A DNA stretch of 64,000 nucleotides from UBA11663 sp049616325 (GCA_049616325.1 JBMZHG010000001.1:62001-126000); one strand, 5' to 3'. Counted from the stretch's first letter, positions 1-8,764 are shown. Numbers and translations: made by a program. The notes: generated from the letters alone by a model not told the origin.

Positions 1-228
1 ACGGCTCACCTCGGGTTCAAGCTTCAGCGCACGCTTTCGAACCCCGACGACCGACGGCTGGCCCTCGGTGTGTTTCTGGGACTCATGACCTATTTCGTGC
101 ACGGCGTTCTGAACAACTACCTCGACACGGACAAGGCGAGTGCACCGTTCTGGGGCTTCTTGGCGATGCTCGTTGTGTTCGATTTGGGGACGTCCTCGGC
201 GAAAGAGACGCGTCCCGCCAAGCCGTGA
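1..228 (+). CDS. O-antigen ligase-like membrane protein, C-terminal fragment
   Basis: The frame is open from the first base of the window and stops at TGA 226-228, so only the last 75 residues are present. They contain a hydrophobic helix (about residues 23-40), the stretch HGVLNNYLDTDKASAPFWG, a second hydrophobic helix and a short polar tail. The HG-LNN-LDTDKAS-PFWG pattern recalls the C-terminus of Bacteroidota O-antigen ligase/polymerase (Wzy/WaaL-like) membrane proteins, which join or polymerise surface glycans at the periplasmic face of the inner membrane. Family choice is by recollection of this tail only; ligase versus polymerase cannot be decided without the N-terminus. It converges on the phosphatase gene with six bases between the stop codons. 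Confidence 0.6.
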   Translation, partial: TAHLGFKLQRTLSNPDDRRLALGVFLGLMTYFVHGVLNNYLDTDKASAPFWGFLAMLVVFDLGTSSAKETRPAKP

Positions 229-234
229 TTCAGC

Positions 235-1479
235 TCAGGTGAATCTGCAACTCAGCATGGCCGTGTCGTCCAAGGGAGGCTCCTCTCCCCGGAATGCCTC
301 AAGTGCGGCCACCACGGTGCGGTGAACGGCTTCGAGAGACTGGCCTTGATGGTGCGCCAACATGCCCAACAACCGGTCCGTTCCAAAGGGCACTTCTTGG
401 TCGTTTTCTTGCTCAATCAACCCGTCCGTGTAACAACACAGCAACCCACCAACCGGAACGTCGATTGACCCCATGTTCATGGACGGGATTTCCCGAAACA
501 TGCCCAGCCCCACGCAGCCTTCTTCCAGCAAAGCAGAACTGCCGTCAGGGTTGACGAACAACGGCGGATTATGCCCGCAATTCACGTAATCCAAGGTGCG
601 CGACTGGGGTCGAAACACCGCGACGAAAAACGTGATGTACTTCTCGCCTTGCGCAATCTGCATGACCCGACCGTTGAGGGTGTTCAGGGTCTCCCGCAAG
701 GACGAATTGCCCGATTGAAACAAGGCTCTGACTTGCGCTTGGAAATTGCTCATCAACAGCGCTGCACTCATGCCTTTGCCGCTCACGTCGGCCATGCACA
801 TCACCACGTCTCCCGAATCGGTGTTGAAGGCGTCGTAATAGTCGCCGCCGACTTGCGTATGCGGTTGGTAGTAGCCGGCCACGTCCAAATCCAGGTCATC
901 CCAAGACCCCGGCAGCAGCATCGCCTGCATCTCGCCCGCCAGTTCAAGTTCACGACGAAGACCCTCTTGCTTCAAACTGCGCGCCACCATTTGGGTGTTG
1001 CGACGCGCCACCACCAAAATGTTGGTCAACGTCACCAAAAAATTGAGGTGCTTCACCACCGGGCTCACCCCGCGGTCGTCGTCCGTCGTGTCGCCCGCCA
1101 AAGCGACTGCGATGACTTCGTCGTTTTGGTGAATTGGCACGACCACGTCTGAAGGGTGTTCGTCGCCGCCCATGGCTCCAGCCAACCCGATGGAGTCCAA
1201 ATCCAGGCCCTTGAAAAAGTCCGCGGGACGAGACACCGGCCACGACCCGTCGGTTCCAGCCGAAACCAACAATTGCCATTGGTCTCCTTCGAGGTCGGCT
1301 GCGTAGAGCACCAATCGATCGATGCCGAGGTTGGCTTTGAGCGCATCCACGTAGTGTTGCATCAATTCGTCCGCCGACGATTGGGCGTTGATGGCTTCCG
1401 TGACCCTCAGGAGCGCATTCAGCTTGAAGTCCCGCAATTCGAGCTTCTGCTTCAGCCGGTGTTCCTTGGGGTTGGGCAT
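235..1479 (-). CDS. PP2C/SpoIIE-type serine phosphatase with N-terminal GAF-like sensor
   Basis: The protein has 414 residues when started at ATG 1479, just after efp; an upstream in-frame extension would run through the efp stop and is rejected. Residues 1-165 include a charged helix and a GAF-like region (LLRVTEAINAQSSADELMQ onward). The C-terminal half is a PPM phosphatase of the RsbU/SpoIIE class: ELAGEMQAMLLP linker, GGDYYDAF and MADVSGKGMSAALLM carry the acidic metal ligands, and NCGHNPP, GLGM and CYTDGLIE follow. Relatives dephosphorylate anti-sigma-factor antagonists in partner-switching circuits. No anti-sigma or antagonist gene is next to it, so target and signal are unknown. It is probably cotranscribed downstream of efp (22-base gap). 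Confidence 0.85.
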   Translation of the reverse strand: MPNPKEHRLKQKLELRDFKLNALLRVTEAINAQSSADELMQHYVDALKANLGIDRLVLYAADLEGDQWQLLVSAGTDGSWPVSRPADFFKGLDLDSIGLAGAMGGDEHPSDVVVPIHQNDEVIAVALAGDTTDDDRGVSPVVKHLNFLVTLTNILVVARRNTQMVARSLKQEGLRRELELAGEMQAMLLPGSWDDLDLDVAGYYQPHTQVGGDYYDAFNTDSGDVVMCMADVSGKGMSAALLMSNFQAQVRALFQSGNSSLRETLNTLNGRVMQIAQGEKYITFFVAVFRPQSRTLDYVNCGHNPPLFVNPDGSSALLEEGCVGLGMFREIPSMNMGSIDVPVGGLLCCYTDGLIEQENDQEVPFGTDRLLGMLAHHQGQSLEAVHRTVVAALEAFRGEEPPLDDTAMLSCRFT

Positions 1480-1501
1480 GGCTTCGGAGGCCGAGAGGGC
1501 C

Positions 1502-2068
1502 TTACTTTTTGACGCGCTCGGAGTATTCACCGGTACGAGTGTCGACTTTGATCCAATCTCCTGTGTCAATGAACAAGGGAACCCGCACTTCAGCACCCGT
1601 GTCCACGGTTGCTGGCTTCAGTGTGTTGGTGGCCGTGTCTCCTTTGACACCCGGCTCCGTGTAGGTGATTTCCAATTCCACGTGGCTGGGCAAGTCGCAA
1701 CTGATGGCGCGCTCCTCCTCCGCGTGGAACACGACCAAACACATCGTGCCGTCCTTCAAAAATTCCGGCGCACTGATGACGTGCTTCTCGAGACGCACCT
1801 GTTCGTACGTCTCGGTGTTCATGAAGTGGTACCCCTCTTCGTCGTTGTACAAGAATTGATGCTCACGCGTCTCGATGCGAACGGGGTCGATTTTGTGACC
1901 CGCATTGAACGTGTGATCCACCACCTTGCCAGTTTCAATGTTCTTCAACTTGGTTCGAACAAACGCCGCGCCTTTGCCAGGCTTGACGTGAAGGAATTCG
2001 ACAATTTGCCACAACCCGTTGTTGTGGTTCAGGACCATGCCATTTTTGATGTCGCTGGTGTTCGCCAT
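1502..2068 (-). CDS. efp: Elongation factor P
   Basis: This 188-residue protein has the normal three-domain EF-P length. EF-P binds ribosomes stalled on polyproline and promotes peptide bond formation. The start MANTSDIKNGM is at ATG 2068; an upstream in-frame extension reaches into the neighbouring gene and is not family-like. The domain I loop HVKPGKGAAFVRTKL carries Lys32 at the position that receives the activating modification, so this is a lysine-type EF-P rather than the rhamnosylated-arginine type. The C-terminal signature region DTGDWIKVDTRTGEY is present. It lies 58 bases downstream of the 491-residue outer-membrane gene on the same strand and 22 bases upstream of the phosphatase gene. 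Confidence 0.97.
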   Translation of the reverse strand: MANTSDIKNGMVLNHNNGLWQIVEFLHVKPGKGAAFVRTKLKNIETGKVVDHTFNAGHKIDPVRIETREHQFLYNDEEGYHFMNTETYEQVRLEKHVISAPEFLKDGTMCLVVFHAEEERAISCDLPSHVELEITYTEPGVKGDTATNTLKPATVDTGAEVRVPLFIDTGDWIKVDTRTGEYSERVKK

Positions 2069-2126
2069 GCTTCTTCGCGGGTTCGTTTTAAAGTGCGTTC
2101 TACCGTCGCAAGATACTTCGAGAGCT

Positions 2127-3602
2127 TTACGCTTCCCACCTCCAACGCACAGCGCAACGAAAGGCCTCCTGTTGAGAAGGTGACCACGAAAACAGGGTGC
2201 TCCAACCCCTTGCTCCCCAAGATGGATTCCGGTGTGTTGCCGCGCGATACCAAATTCCCATCCTCCATCCATTCGTGGGAGCTCGGCCCCATCGCCGAGC
2301 GTCGAGGTGAGGCGTCGACACGTAGGCCCCGTCCCAATCTCCATGCCCATCCATTCCGTAAGCTCCCCAGCGACTTCCTTTCGCATTCGTCGCCTGAACT
2401 TCAACGCTTCTCGCGTAGGACCAAGCTCCTGAATTGTCGCGCCCCAACCATGCCTGGATTCGCACATCTTCAGAGCGAAATTGCGCCCCGACCATGGACA
2501 CTTCTTCACGCCCCCAAAACGTCCATACCCAAGGAGCATCTTTGCGAAACGACGCCCTCGATCGCACGTCCCAAATGGACTCCGAATGCCTTCGAACCCG
2601 GGTTTGAACGGACGAACCGCTTTCGCGGTGCTGCCAAGTGCCGTAGCCTCGGAACTCCGCTTGCCAAGACTTGAAATGCCAAACGTCGGCGGCTCCTTGC
2701 AAAAGCCAAGACGGACCTTGTGCGATGCGAAACGATCCGCGCGCAGTCACGCCGTTCGGGGACCACGCCACGCCAGCCTGACCGTCTAACCTGCCGGAAC
2801 GCCAACGGAAATCCGCGCCAGCCGTCCATTCGCCGTGCTCTCGAAATGCACTCCATCCCAACTCCGCGCCCTGAAAAGCGCGGCGAACACTCGTTGCAAC
2901 GTGCGAGTGCCCCAACGAAACGCCCCCCGTCCAGGACCCCATTTCGCGTTCAACCACAGCCCCTCGCAGACCGCCCAGGAACTCGCTGTGAACCAAAGGC
3001 GCCGGTGCCTGAGGCAGCAAGACTTCCGACCTTCCCAGAAACAAAGCCAGACCGAAGGGGTCGGATCGAGGAACGGTCAACCCGCATCCCCAACCCACAT
3101 GGTGGTCGCCGAGAACCCATGTCCAACGCCCAGCAGAGGACGAAACAGCTCCGTCCATCCGCAAGGTGTCTGCCCACCGAACCCTCCCGCGCAAGAATTT
3201 GGATTGAATGCGTGCTTCCGTCCAGGATTCGGGCACGGTGCCCCACCCGGATTGCGTGGTTAGCGCCATGCGTGTGCGCGGTTTCGCCCCCGCCGAATTT
3301 TCTGCTTCTCGCGCGACGTACGCATGCCAAGATTCACTCGCGGCAAGCCAAGATTGTTCCTCAGGCCCCAACCCTTCGATGGACCACGCCTCTTCGGGCG
3401 CAACCGGTGTCCCGTGCCGCTCCACATGCAATCGAACGGCTTGGGCTCCGTCCGGTGTCATCGCCCGTTCTTCCACGGCCCGAGTCAAAAGCAACCACAA
3501 ATCCACGTCGTTGAACGCTGTCCACGCGTCACTTTGACCCCGCGCCAAACCCAGAATCGCCCCACAAAAAACCGCGACCAAAACGCGCCGGCGACCCCTC
3601 AT
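2127..3602 (-). CDS. Exported outer-membrane barrel protein, possibly HhH-barrel family
   Basis: This 491-residue protein has a clear signal peptide (MRGRRRVLVAVFCGAILGLARG, cut near residue 22), a helical segment to about residue 95, then some 390 residues of alternating Trp/aromatic-rich strands ending in RWRWEA, as in an outer-membrane beta-barrel. The helical part (RLHVERHGTPVAPEEAWSI) and the stretch LGDHHVGWGCGLTVPRSDPF weakly resemble Bacteroidota proteins annotated as helix-hairpin-helix-containing barrels (an LGDY-FGQGL motif); that link is inference. It overlaps the upstream 292-residue gene by four bases (ATGA), so the two are probably translationally coupled. Function is unknown. 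Confidence 0.7.
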   Translation of the reverse strand: MRGRRRVLVAVFCGAILGLARGQSDAWTAFNDVDLWLLLTRAVEERAMTPDGAQAVRLHVERHGTPVAPEEAWSIEGLGPEEQSWLAASESWHAYVAREAENSAGAKPRTRMALTTQSGWGTVPESWTEARIQSKFLRGRVRWADTLRMDGAVSSSAGRWTWVLGDHHVGWGCGLTVPRSDPFGLALFLGRSEVLLPQAPAPLVHSEFLGGLRGAVVEREMGSWTGGVSLGHSHVATSVRRAFQGAELGWSAFREHGEWTAGADFRWRSGRLDGQAGVAWSPNGVTARGSFRIAQGPSWLLQGAADVWHFKSWQAEFRGYGTWQHRESGSSVQTRVRRHSESIWDVRSRASFRKDAPWVWTFWGREEVSMVGAQFRSEDVRIQAWLGRDNSGAWSYARSVEVQATNAKGSRWGAYGMDGHGDWDGAYVSTPHLDARRWGRAPTNGWRMGIWYRAATHRNPSWGARGWSTLFSWSPSQQEAFRCAVRWRWEA

Positions 3603-4477
3603 TCCACCCCCGTTTTAGAATTCCATGTCCAACGCCAGCCAGCCCCGGAACTCGCCTCGCGTCGTGTCAGCGTCACTCGTCCCGCGCTGGGCTGAACTGA
3701 ATTCAGACCGCGCTTCCGCCCGCCAGAAGCTGTGATTTCACCTGAATCTGTGCTGCTGCGTCCGAGTGACTTGGTCCATGAGACTTCCCACTGGGTGGCC
3801 GGAAAACGGACCTGGAGTTGGAATCGGCTCACCGCTTCAAGCCACAAGCGAGCCTCACGCCATGCCTGCAAGTTCGGCCCCCAGGCGAGGTGCCAAATGC
3901 CGCCTTGCGACCAGCCCATGGCCGGAAGAGGGACGGTCGCTCCCTCGATGTGAGGCACCCACCAGCCCTGCCACCCCCACGTGTTTGTGCCGAGCGCCAC
4001 ATCCGGGTCAGTGACAAGGTGAAGTGCCGTCCGGCCATGTCCAATGGAAGAGTGAATCTCCCATCGGAACAAACCAGAGGGGAGCGTTCGGGTAAGCCGA
4101 GCGAAGGCGATCCCGTGCCCCGAACGCCGTGGCAGGTCGGTCCAGGTCGACATGCCGACACCGAATTGAGCCTCCAACGCCCATCCCGGTCGAACGCCGT
4201 GCCAAAAACCGACCCGCAGCTTGGCCTCCTGCAACGCACCCCACCCTTCAACTCCCAGCGCAGCCGACCACTCTTTGGACGTTTTCCCAGGAATTGTCCG
4301 CCACAATCCTGCCTCCAACCCGTACCAAGGCACCCCGACCAAGGTTTGGGTTCCGGAGGCCCAACTGCCCTTCGCTCGGTGGTGGTCGGAACCCAGGAAA
4401 TCGGTTTGGGCGAAGGCTTCCACGACAAAAAAGCACCAAGCCACCGACATCCATGCACCGTTTCGCCACCTTTTCAT
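3599..4477 (-). CDS. Exported hypothetical protein, probable small beta-barrel
   Basis: The 292-residue product starts at ATG 4477 (MKRWRNGAW); an in-frame ATG seven codons upstream gives a less typical signal peptide. The signal peptide ends near VEAFAQ (about residue 24). The rest is Trp/Gly-rich with alternating hydrophobic strands and no cysteine motif or enzyme signature. It ends in SGAGWRWTWNSKTGVE, and its stop overlaps the start of the 491-residue barrel gene in an ATGA. The pair probably works together at the outer membrane. I do not recognise the family and assign no function. Confidence 0.6.
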   Translation of the reverse strand: MKRWRNGAWMSVAWCFFVVEAFAQTDFLGSDHHRAKGSWASGTQTLVGVPWYGLEAGLWRTIPGKTSKEWSAALGVEGWGALQEAKLRVGFWHGVRPGWALEAQFGVGMSTWTDLPRRSGHGIAFARLTRTLPSGLFRWEIHSSIGHGRTALHLVTDPDVALGTNTWGWQGWWVPHIEGATVPLPAMGWSQGGIWHLAWGPNLQAWREARLWLEAVSRFQLQVRFPATQWEVSWTKSLGRSSTDSGEITASGGRKRGLNSVQPSAGRVTLTRREASSGAGWRWTWNSKTGVE

Positions 4478-4539
4478 GGCGCAAACGTGCGCCGGCAATC
4501 TGATCTCCGCAGCTTGATTTCATCCCCGACGACGTGAAG

Positions 4540-4569
4540 TTGACAGGCGAGAAAAACCGCGTAACTTTG
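4540..4569 (+). promoter_or_regulatory. Bacteroidota-type promoter of tRNA-Leu (TTG-N19-TAACTTTG)
   Basis: TTG at 4540-4542 (in TTGACA), a 19-base spacer and TAACTTTG at 4562-4569 match the -33/-7 pattern TTG-N19-TAnnTTTG of the Bacteroidota primary sigma factor. The mature tRNA begins 15 bases after the -7 box, which fits a short 5' leader. It may also drive tig. Confidence 0.75.
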
Positions 4570-4584
4570 CGGCCCTCGAAGGGC

Positions 4585-4664
4585 GCGGGTGTGGTGAAAT
4601 TGGTAGACACGCCAGACTTAGGATCTGGTGCTTCGGCGTGGGGGTTCGAGTCCCTCCACCCGCA
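4585..4664 (+). tRNA. tRNA-Leu (anticodon TAG)
   Basis: The 80-base gene has a seven-pair acceptor stem (GCGGGTG with CACCCGC), discriminator A at 4664, a D-arm GTGGTGAAATTGGTAGACAC, an anticodon stem CCAGA/TCTGG around loop CTTAGGA with anticodon TAG at 4619-4621, a short class II variable arm (TGCTTCGGCGT) and a GGTTCGAGTCC T-arm. The 3' CCA is not encoded. It sits between a consensus promoter and tig. Confidence 0.97.
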
Positions 4665-4704
4665 CATCTTCGAGGAACCTGAACCGGCAACACCAACCTC
4701 GCCC

Positions 4705-6060
4705 ATGAACGTCTCTCAGACTTCCCTCGACGACCTTCGCATCGAATTGGCCGTCACCCTGACCCCTGAAGATTACACGCCCCGCGTGGAGCGTACCCTC
4801 AAGCGCCACCAGCAAAACTCAACCATGCCCGGCTTCCGGAAAGGCAAGGTGCCGATGCAACTGATCAAGCGTCAGTACGGCCAATCGGTGTTGGCAGAGG
4901 AGTTGAACTCGTTGTTGAGCGAACAACTTCAGTCGCACATCCAGGAGAACAAGTTGAATGTGCTCGGAAACCCCATCCCAAGCGAAAATTCTGAGGACGC
5001 AGGAGACTGGAACAACCCCGACACGTTCACGTTCCACTACGAATTGGGTTTGGCCCCGGCGTTGAACCTGGACTTCGGCAAGAAGGCCAAATTCACCCGC
5101 CACAAAATCAAGGTTGACAAAGACGCCATCCAGCGTCAAGTGACGGACTTGCAACGACGCCACGGCAAGATGACCGACCCGGACAAAAGCGCCGACAACG
5201 ACATGCTTGTGGGCGCGCTCGCCCAGCTCGATTCCAACGGCAACGTCTTGGAAGGCGGCATCACCAGCGACAGCACGGTGAGCATTGAATTTGTGGAGGA
5301 CAAGAAGACGAAGAAAGCCTTGATCGGCCTCGAGCCCGGTTCCGAGGTCACGGTGGATCCGCACAAGGTGAGCCGAGGACACGACGATTTGGGCCGAATG
5401 CTTGGCATCAGCCACGAGCAGGTGCACGACCTCAAGGGTGACTTCAAATTCACGGTGAAGGAGGTGAAGCGCCTCGAGCCGCACGACATCAACCAAGCTC
5501 TGTTCGACAAGGTCTACGGCGAAGGCGTGGTGACCGACGAGAAGGCGTTCCGCGAGCGCGTTTCTCAAGATCTCGACGGCCATTTCGACCGCGACGCGGA
5601 GTGGGTGTTCCGCCGCCGATTTGTGGTGGACCTCATCGACCACATGAAAGTCGAGTTGCCCGACACGTTCCTCAAGCGCTGGATCATGTTGACCAACGAA
5701 AACCCGCTCACGCCTGAGCAGGTCGAGGAGGAATACCCCGGTTACGCCGAGTCGCTGCGCTGGCAGATCTTGCAGCAAACGGTGGCGGAGGCCATCGATT
5801 TGAAGGTGACGGCCGACGAGCTCGAAGACGAGGCCAAACGCATGGTCGGCGCCCAATATGCACAGTACGGCATGCCCATGGACGAGGAAACGCTCACCAA
5901 CGTGGCGAAAAACGTGCTGAACGACGAGAAAGAACGCCGCCGCATCGCCGACGTTTTGGTCGAGCGCAAGGTGGTCGACGACCTGAAGACGCGCGTGACG
6001 ATTTCCGAAAAGCTCGTGAGCTTCGACGAGTTCGGAAAACTCGCTGCGGAAGTACGTTGA
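4705..6060 (+). CDS. tig: Trigger factor (ribosome-associated chaperone, peptidyl-prolyl isomerase)
   Basis: The 451-residue trigger factor shields nascent chains at the ribosome exit tunnel. The start is ATG 4705 (MNVSQTSLDDLRIELAVTL), because the longer open frame runs back through the tRNA. The N-terminal ribosome-binding domain carries the signature GFRKGKVPMQLIKRQYG (residues about 45-61). A divergent FKBP-like middle domain (around MLVGALAQLDSNGNVLEGG) and a helical C-terminal substrate-cradling domain follow. Bacteroidota trigger factors are usually about 450 residues and poorly conserved in the PPIase domain. It is followed by clpP and clpX, the classic tig-clpP-clpX order. Confidence 0.95.
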   Translation: MNVSQTSLDDLRIELAVTLTPEDYTPRVERTLKRHQQNSTMPGFRKGKVPMQLIKRQYGQSVLAEELNSLLSEQLQSHIQENKLNVLGNPIPSENSEDAGDWNNPDTFTFHYELGLAPALNLDFGKKAKFTRHKIKVDKDAIQRQVTDLQRRHGKMTDPDKSADNDMLVGALAQLDSNGNVLEGGITSDSTVSIEFVEDKKTKKALIGLEPGSEVTVDPHKVSRGHDDLGRMLGISHEQVHDLKGDFKFTVKEVKRLEPHDINQALFDKVYGEGVVTDEKAFRERVSQDLDGHFDRDAEWVFRRRFVVDLIDHMKVELPDTFLKRWIMLTNENPLTPEQVEEEYPGYAESLRWQILQQTVAEAIDLKVTADELEDEAKRMVGAQYAQYGMPMDEETLTNVAKNVLNDEKERRRIADVLVERKVVDDLKTRVTISEKLVSFDEFGKLAAEVR

Positions 6061-6146
6061 TTCTACCCCAACAGTTGTGAACAACCCGGTGCGGTCGTGC
6101 CGGGGGGGAGGGTTGCGGGGCGTAATTTGGCCTCAAGATTCGCACC

Positions 6147-6839
6147 ATGAACAACCGCAAAGAATTCCTGAAGTACGCCGTGCACCACCACGGCATGAGC
6201 AGCCACACCGTCGAAGATTACATCTCGGCCACGCACAGCCCTGTGTCTGGTCCAGACAACATGACGCGCACGGTGATTGAAGAACGTCCGATGCCCTTCC
6301 GGGAAGTCGACGTGTTCTCCCGTTTGATGGCCGACCGAATCATTTTCCTTGGCACCGGAGTCGACGACTACATCGCCAACATCATTCAAGCACAGCTTCT
6401 CTTCTTGGAATCAACCGACCCTGGCAAGGACATTCAGATTTACATCAACTCCCCCGGAGGAAGTGTCTACGCAGGTTTGGGCATCTACGACACCATGCAG
6501 TACATCCGTCCTGACGTGGCGACGATTTGCACGGGCATGGCCGCCTCGATGGGTGCGGTGCTGCTCTGCGGCGGTGCTGCCGGCAAACGCACCGGCCTGA
6601 AGCACAGCCGGGTCATGATTCACCAGCCCTTGGGCGGCGCACGGGGCCAGGCTTCCGACATCGAAATCACGGCGCGCGAAATCCAAAAGCTCAAAAAGGA
6701 GCTCTACGACATCATTGCCACGCACAGCGGCCAGACCTACGACAAAGTCTGGGAAGACAGCGACCGCGATTACTGGATGATTGCTGAAGAAGCCAAGGCC
6801 TACGGCATGATTGACGAAGTGTTGGTTCGCCCGAGCTGA
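6147..6839 (+). CDS. clpP: ATP-dependent Clp protease proteolytic subunit
   Basis: The 230-residue serine protease forms the tetradecameric chamber into which ClpX feeds unfolded substrates. The triad is visible: Ser134 in GMAASMGA, His159 in RVMIHQP and Asp208 in DSDRDYW, with the same spacings (25 and 49) as E. coli Ser97/His122/Asp171. The N-terminus is about 35 residues longer than mature ClpP, fitting a processed propeptide; an internal start near MTRTVIEERP is possible but ATG 6147 opens well. It lies 86 bases after tig and 39 bases before clpX. Confidence 0.97.
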   Translation: MNNRKEFLKYAVHHHGMSSHTVEDYISATHSPVSGPDNMTRTVIEERPMPFREVDVFSRLMADRIIFLGTGVDDYIANIIQAQLLFLESTDPGKDIQIYINSPGGSVYAGLGIYDTMQYIRPDVATICTGMAASMGAVLLCGGAAGKRTGLKHSRVMIHQPLGGARGQASDIEITAREIQKLKKELYDIIATHSGQTYDKVWEDSDRDYWMIAEEAKAYGMIDEVLVRPS

Positions 6840-6878
6840 TTCTTCCTAACTTCAAGGGCAAACAACTGAAGGAAGCCC

Positions 6879-8189
6879 ATGTCCGAAAAAGACATCCAAT
6901 GCTCGTTTTGCGGTCGGCGCAAAGACGAGGTAGAAATCCTCATCGCCGGGGCGACGGGGCACATTTGCGACCGTTGCGTGGAACAGGCGGAGGCCATTGT
7001 CATGGAGGAAGCCGCGGCCAAAGGAGGCGCTCAATCGGCGTTGGACTTCACGCTTCGCCGGCCTTCTGAAATCAAGGCTTACCTCGACGATTTCGTCATC
7101 GGCCAAGAGGCCGCAAAGCGCACCCTGAGCGTGGCGGTGTACAACCACTACAAGCGTCTGACGCACAAGAATGCAGACGACGCACCTGAGGTGGAGTTGG
7201 ACAAGAGCAACGTCATTTTGGTCGGGGAAACCGGCACGGGAAAAACCCTTCTCGCGAAAACCATCGCGCGGATGCTCGACGTACCCTTTTGCATCGCAGA
7301 CGCCACGGTCCTGACCGAAGCAGGGTACGTTGGGGAAGACGTGGAAAGCGTGCTTTCGCGCCTCCTCCAGGCTGCCGATTTTGACGTGGAAGCGGCCGAA
7401 CGAGGAATCGTGTTCATCGACGAGATCGACAAGATTGCGCGAAAGAGCGACAACCCTTCCATCACGCGGGATGTGAGCGGGGAAGGCGTGCAACAAGCCC
7501 TTCTCAAGTTGCTTGAAGGCACGGACGTCCAAGTCCCCCCGCAAGGCGGACGGAAGCACCCCGAACAAAAACTCATCACCGTCAACACCTCCAACATCTT
7601 GTTCGTTTGCGGGGGCGCCTTTGCCGGCATGGAGAAAATCGTGGCGCGGAGGCTTCGCAAAAGCACCATTGGATACGCTTCCGCCGGGCAAGTTGTCGAA
7701 GAAGACGAAGCACTCGCCTACGTCGACCCTTCCGACCTGCGTGCTTTTGGACTCATTCCAGAATTGATTGGCCGATTCCCCGTGTTGACGGCCCTACGCC
7801 CGTTGAAGCGCAGCGCACTTCGCAGGATTCTGACCGAGCCAAAAAATGCCCTCATTCGTCAATACACCAAACTTTTTGCGATGGACGACATTCAATTGTC
7901 CTTTGAGGCAAAAGCTTTGGATTTGATTGTTGACCACGCCGTAGAACGCAAACTCGGTGCGCGTGGGCTGCGGGGCATCTGCGAGGTCATTCTGCGAAAC
8001 GCCATGTTTGACCTTCCGGGAAGTGACACGAAAACCCTGATCGTCACGGCTTCCTACGCACAGGGCCAAATCGAGGCGCAGCACGACCATGCTGACTCTC
8101 CTGCTTCGGAGGAATCCACCAAGACCCCACGTGCCAAGACCAAGTCCGGTGCGAAGTCCGGTGCGAAGCCCGACGCCAAAGCCTCCTGA
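6879..8189 (+). CDS. clpX: ATP-dependent Clp protease ATP-binding subunit ClpX
   Basis: The 436-residue AAA+ unfoldase recognises tagged substrates and threads them into ClpP. The N-terminal zinc-binding domain has Cys8, Cys11, Cys30 and Cys33. Walker A is GETGTGKT (about residues 116-123), Walker B is IVFIDEIDK, and the ClpP-docking IGF-type loop and sensor motifs (GRFPVL, GARGLR) are present. The last ~35 residues (after QIEAQHDHADS) form a Lys/Ala/Ser-rich low-complexity tail with a duplicated KSGA unit; the tail is not part of the ClpX fold. clpP lies directly upstream. Confidence 0.97.
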   Translation: MSEKDIQCSFCGRRKDEVEILIAGATGHICDRCVEQAEAIVMEEAAAKGGAQSALDFTLRRPSEIKAYLDDFVIGQEAAKRTLSVAVYNHYKRLTHKNADDAPEVELDKSNVILVGETGTGKTLLAKTIARMLDVPFCIADATVLTEAGYVGEDVESVLSRLLQAADFDVEAAERGIVFIDEIDKIARKSDNPSITRDVSGEGVQQALLKLLEGTDVQVPPQGGRKHPEQKLITVNTSNILFVCGGAFAGMEKIVARRLRKSTIGYASAGQVVEEDEALAYVDPSDLRAFGLIPELIGRFPVLTALRPLKRSALRRILTEPKNALIRQYTKLFAMDDIQLSFEAKALDLIVDHAVERKLGARGLRGICEVILRNAMFDLPGSDTKTLIVTASYAQGQIEAQHDHADSPASEESTKTPRAKTKSGAKSGAKPDAKAS

Positions 8190-8191
8190 AC

Positions 8192-8641
8192 ATGACCCTT
8201 AGCTCCATGACGCGATTTGCCCTTTCCTTGTTCGCCACGCTCGCGCTCCTTTCGGTGGGATGCAGCAACGCCCAAACCGAGAAAAAAGACGGCCCCATCC
8301 TCAAAGACGTGAGCAACGAGGAATTTCAATCGTTGATGACGCAACTTGAAGGCGCCCTTCTGTTGGACGTTCGAACCCCAGATGAATGGAACGAAGGGCA
8401 TTTGGAGGGTGCGGCTCACGCCGATTATTGGGGGGACGAAAAGGCCTTTGAAAACGCCATGAACTCCATCCCACGCAACCGTCCGGTGCTTGTGTATTGC
8501 GCCGGAGGAGGGAGGAGTGGCCTGACCGCCAAAGAACTCGTTGCCGCCGGCCACCACGAAGTCTACAACCTGGCGAACGGCATCTCGGGTTGGGAGAATG
8601 AAGGCCTGCCTGTGGTGCAGGGTCCTCCTGCCGATTTTTGA
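8192..8641 (+). CDS. Rhodanese-like domain lipoprotein
   Basis: The 149-residue protein has a lipoprotein signal peptide (lipobox LSVGC, Cys24) followed by a single rhodanese domain. LLLDVRTPDEWNEGHLEGA (residues about 57-75) is the rhodanese CH2-type motif and YCAGGGRSG holds the persulfide-forming Cys103. Single-domain rhodaneses carry sulfane sulfur, but the physiological substrate of exported versions is generally not known. It begins two bases after the clpX stop; an alternative ATG at 8207 also gives a signal peptide. It is probably carried on the clp transcript. Confidence 0.88.
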   Translation: MTLSSMTRFALSLFATLALLSVGCSNAQTEKKDGPILKDVSNEEFQSLMTQLEGALLLDVRTPDEWNEGHLEGAAHADYWGDEKAFENAMNSIPRNRPVLVYCAGGGRSGLTAKELVAAGHHEVYNLANGISGWENEGLPVVQGPPADF

Positions 8642-8719
8642 GCTTTTCTCGGTCCGCGATGTGGACCCCTTGTGAATAACGGAACCCCCTGATTTCAGGG
8701 TGTCCCGGAGTCGTCGTGC

Positions 8720-8727
8720 TACATTCG
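8720..8727 (+). promoter_or_regulatory. Candidate -7 box (TACATTCG) upstream of mutS
   Basis: TACATTCG fits the TAnnTTYG pattern seen before many genes here. It lies 37 bases before the GTG start of mutS. No convincing TTG lies 19-21 bases upstream. Confidence 0.35.
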
Positions 8728-8764
8728 AAGTTCCCCGTTCAACGACCTTTCGAAGACCCTCAGC

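Noticed and set aside
1388..2674. 428-codon open frame on the plus strand
   Set aside because: It lies opposite efp and the 491-residue barrel gene and has no family likeness; it is a high-GC antisense shadow.
4819..6084. 421-codon open frame on the minus strand
   Set aside because: It is antisense to tig, which has clear trigger-factor motifs.
8651..8700. Short hairpins GGTCC/GGACC and CCCTG/CAGGG after the rhodanese gene
   Set aside because: Five-pair stems without a T-run; not convincing as terminator or attenuator.
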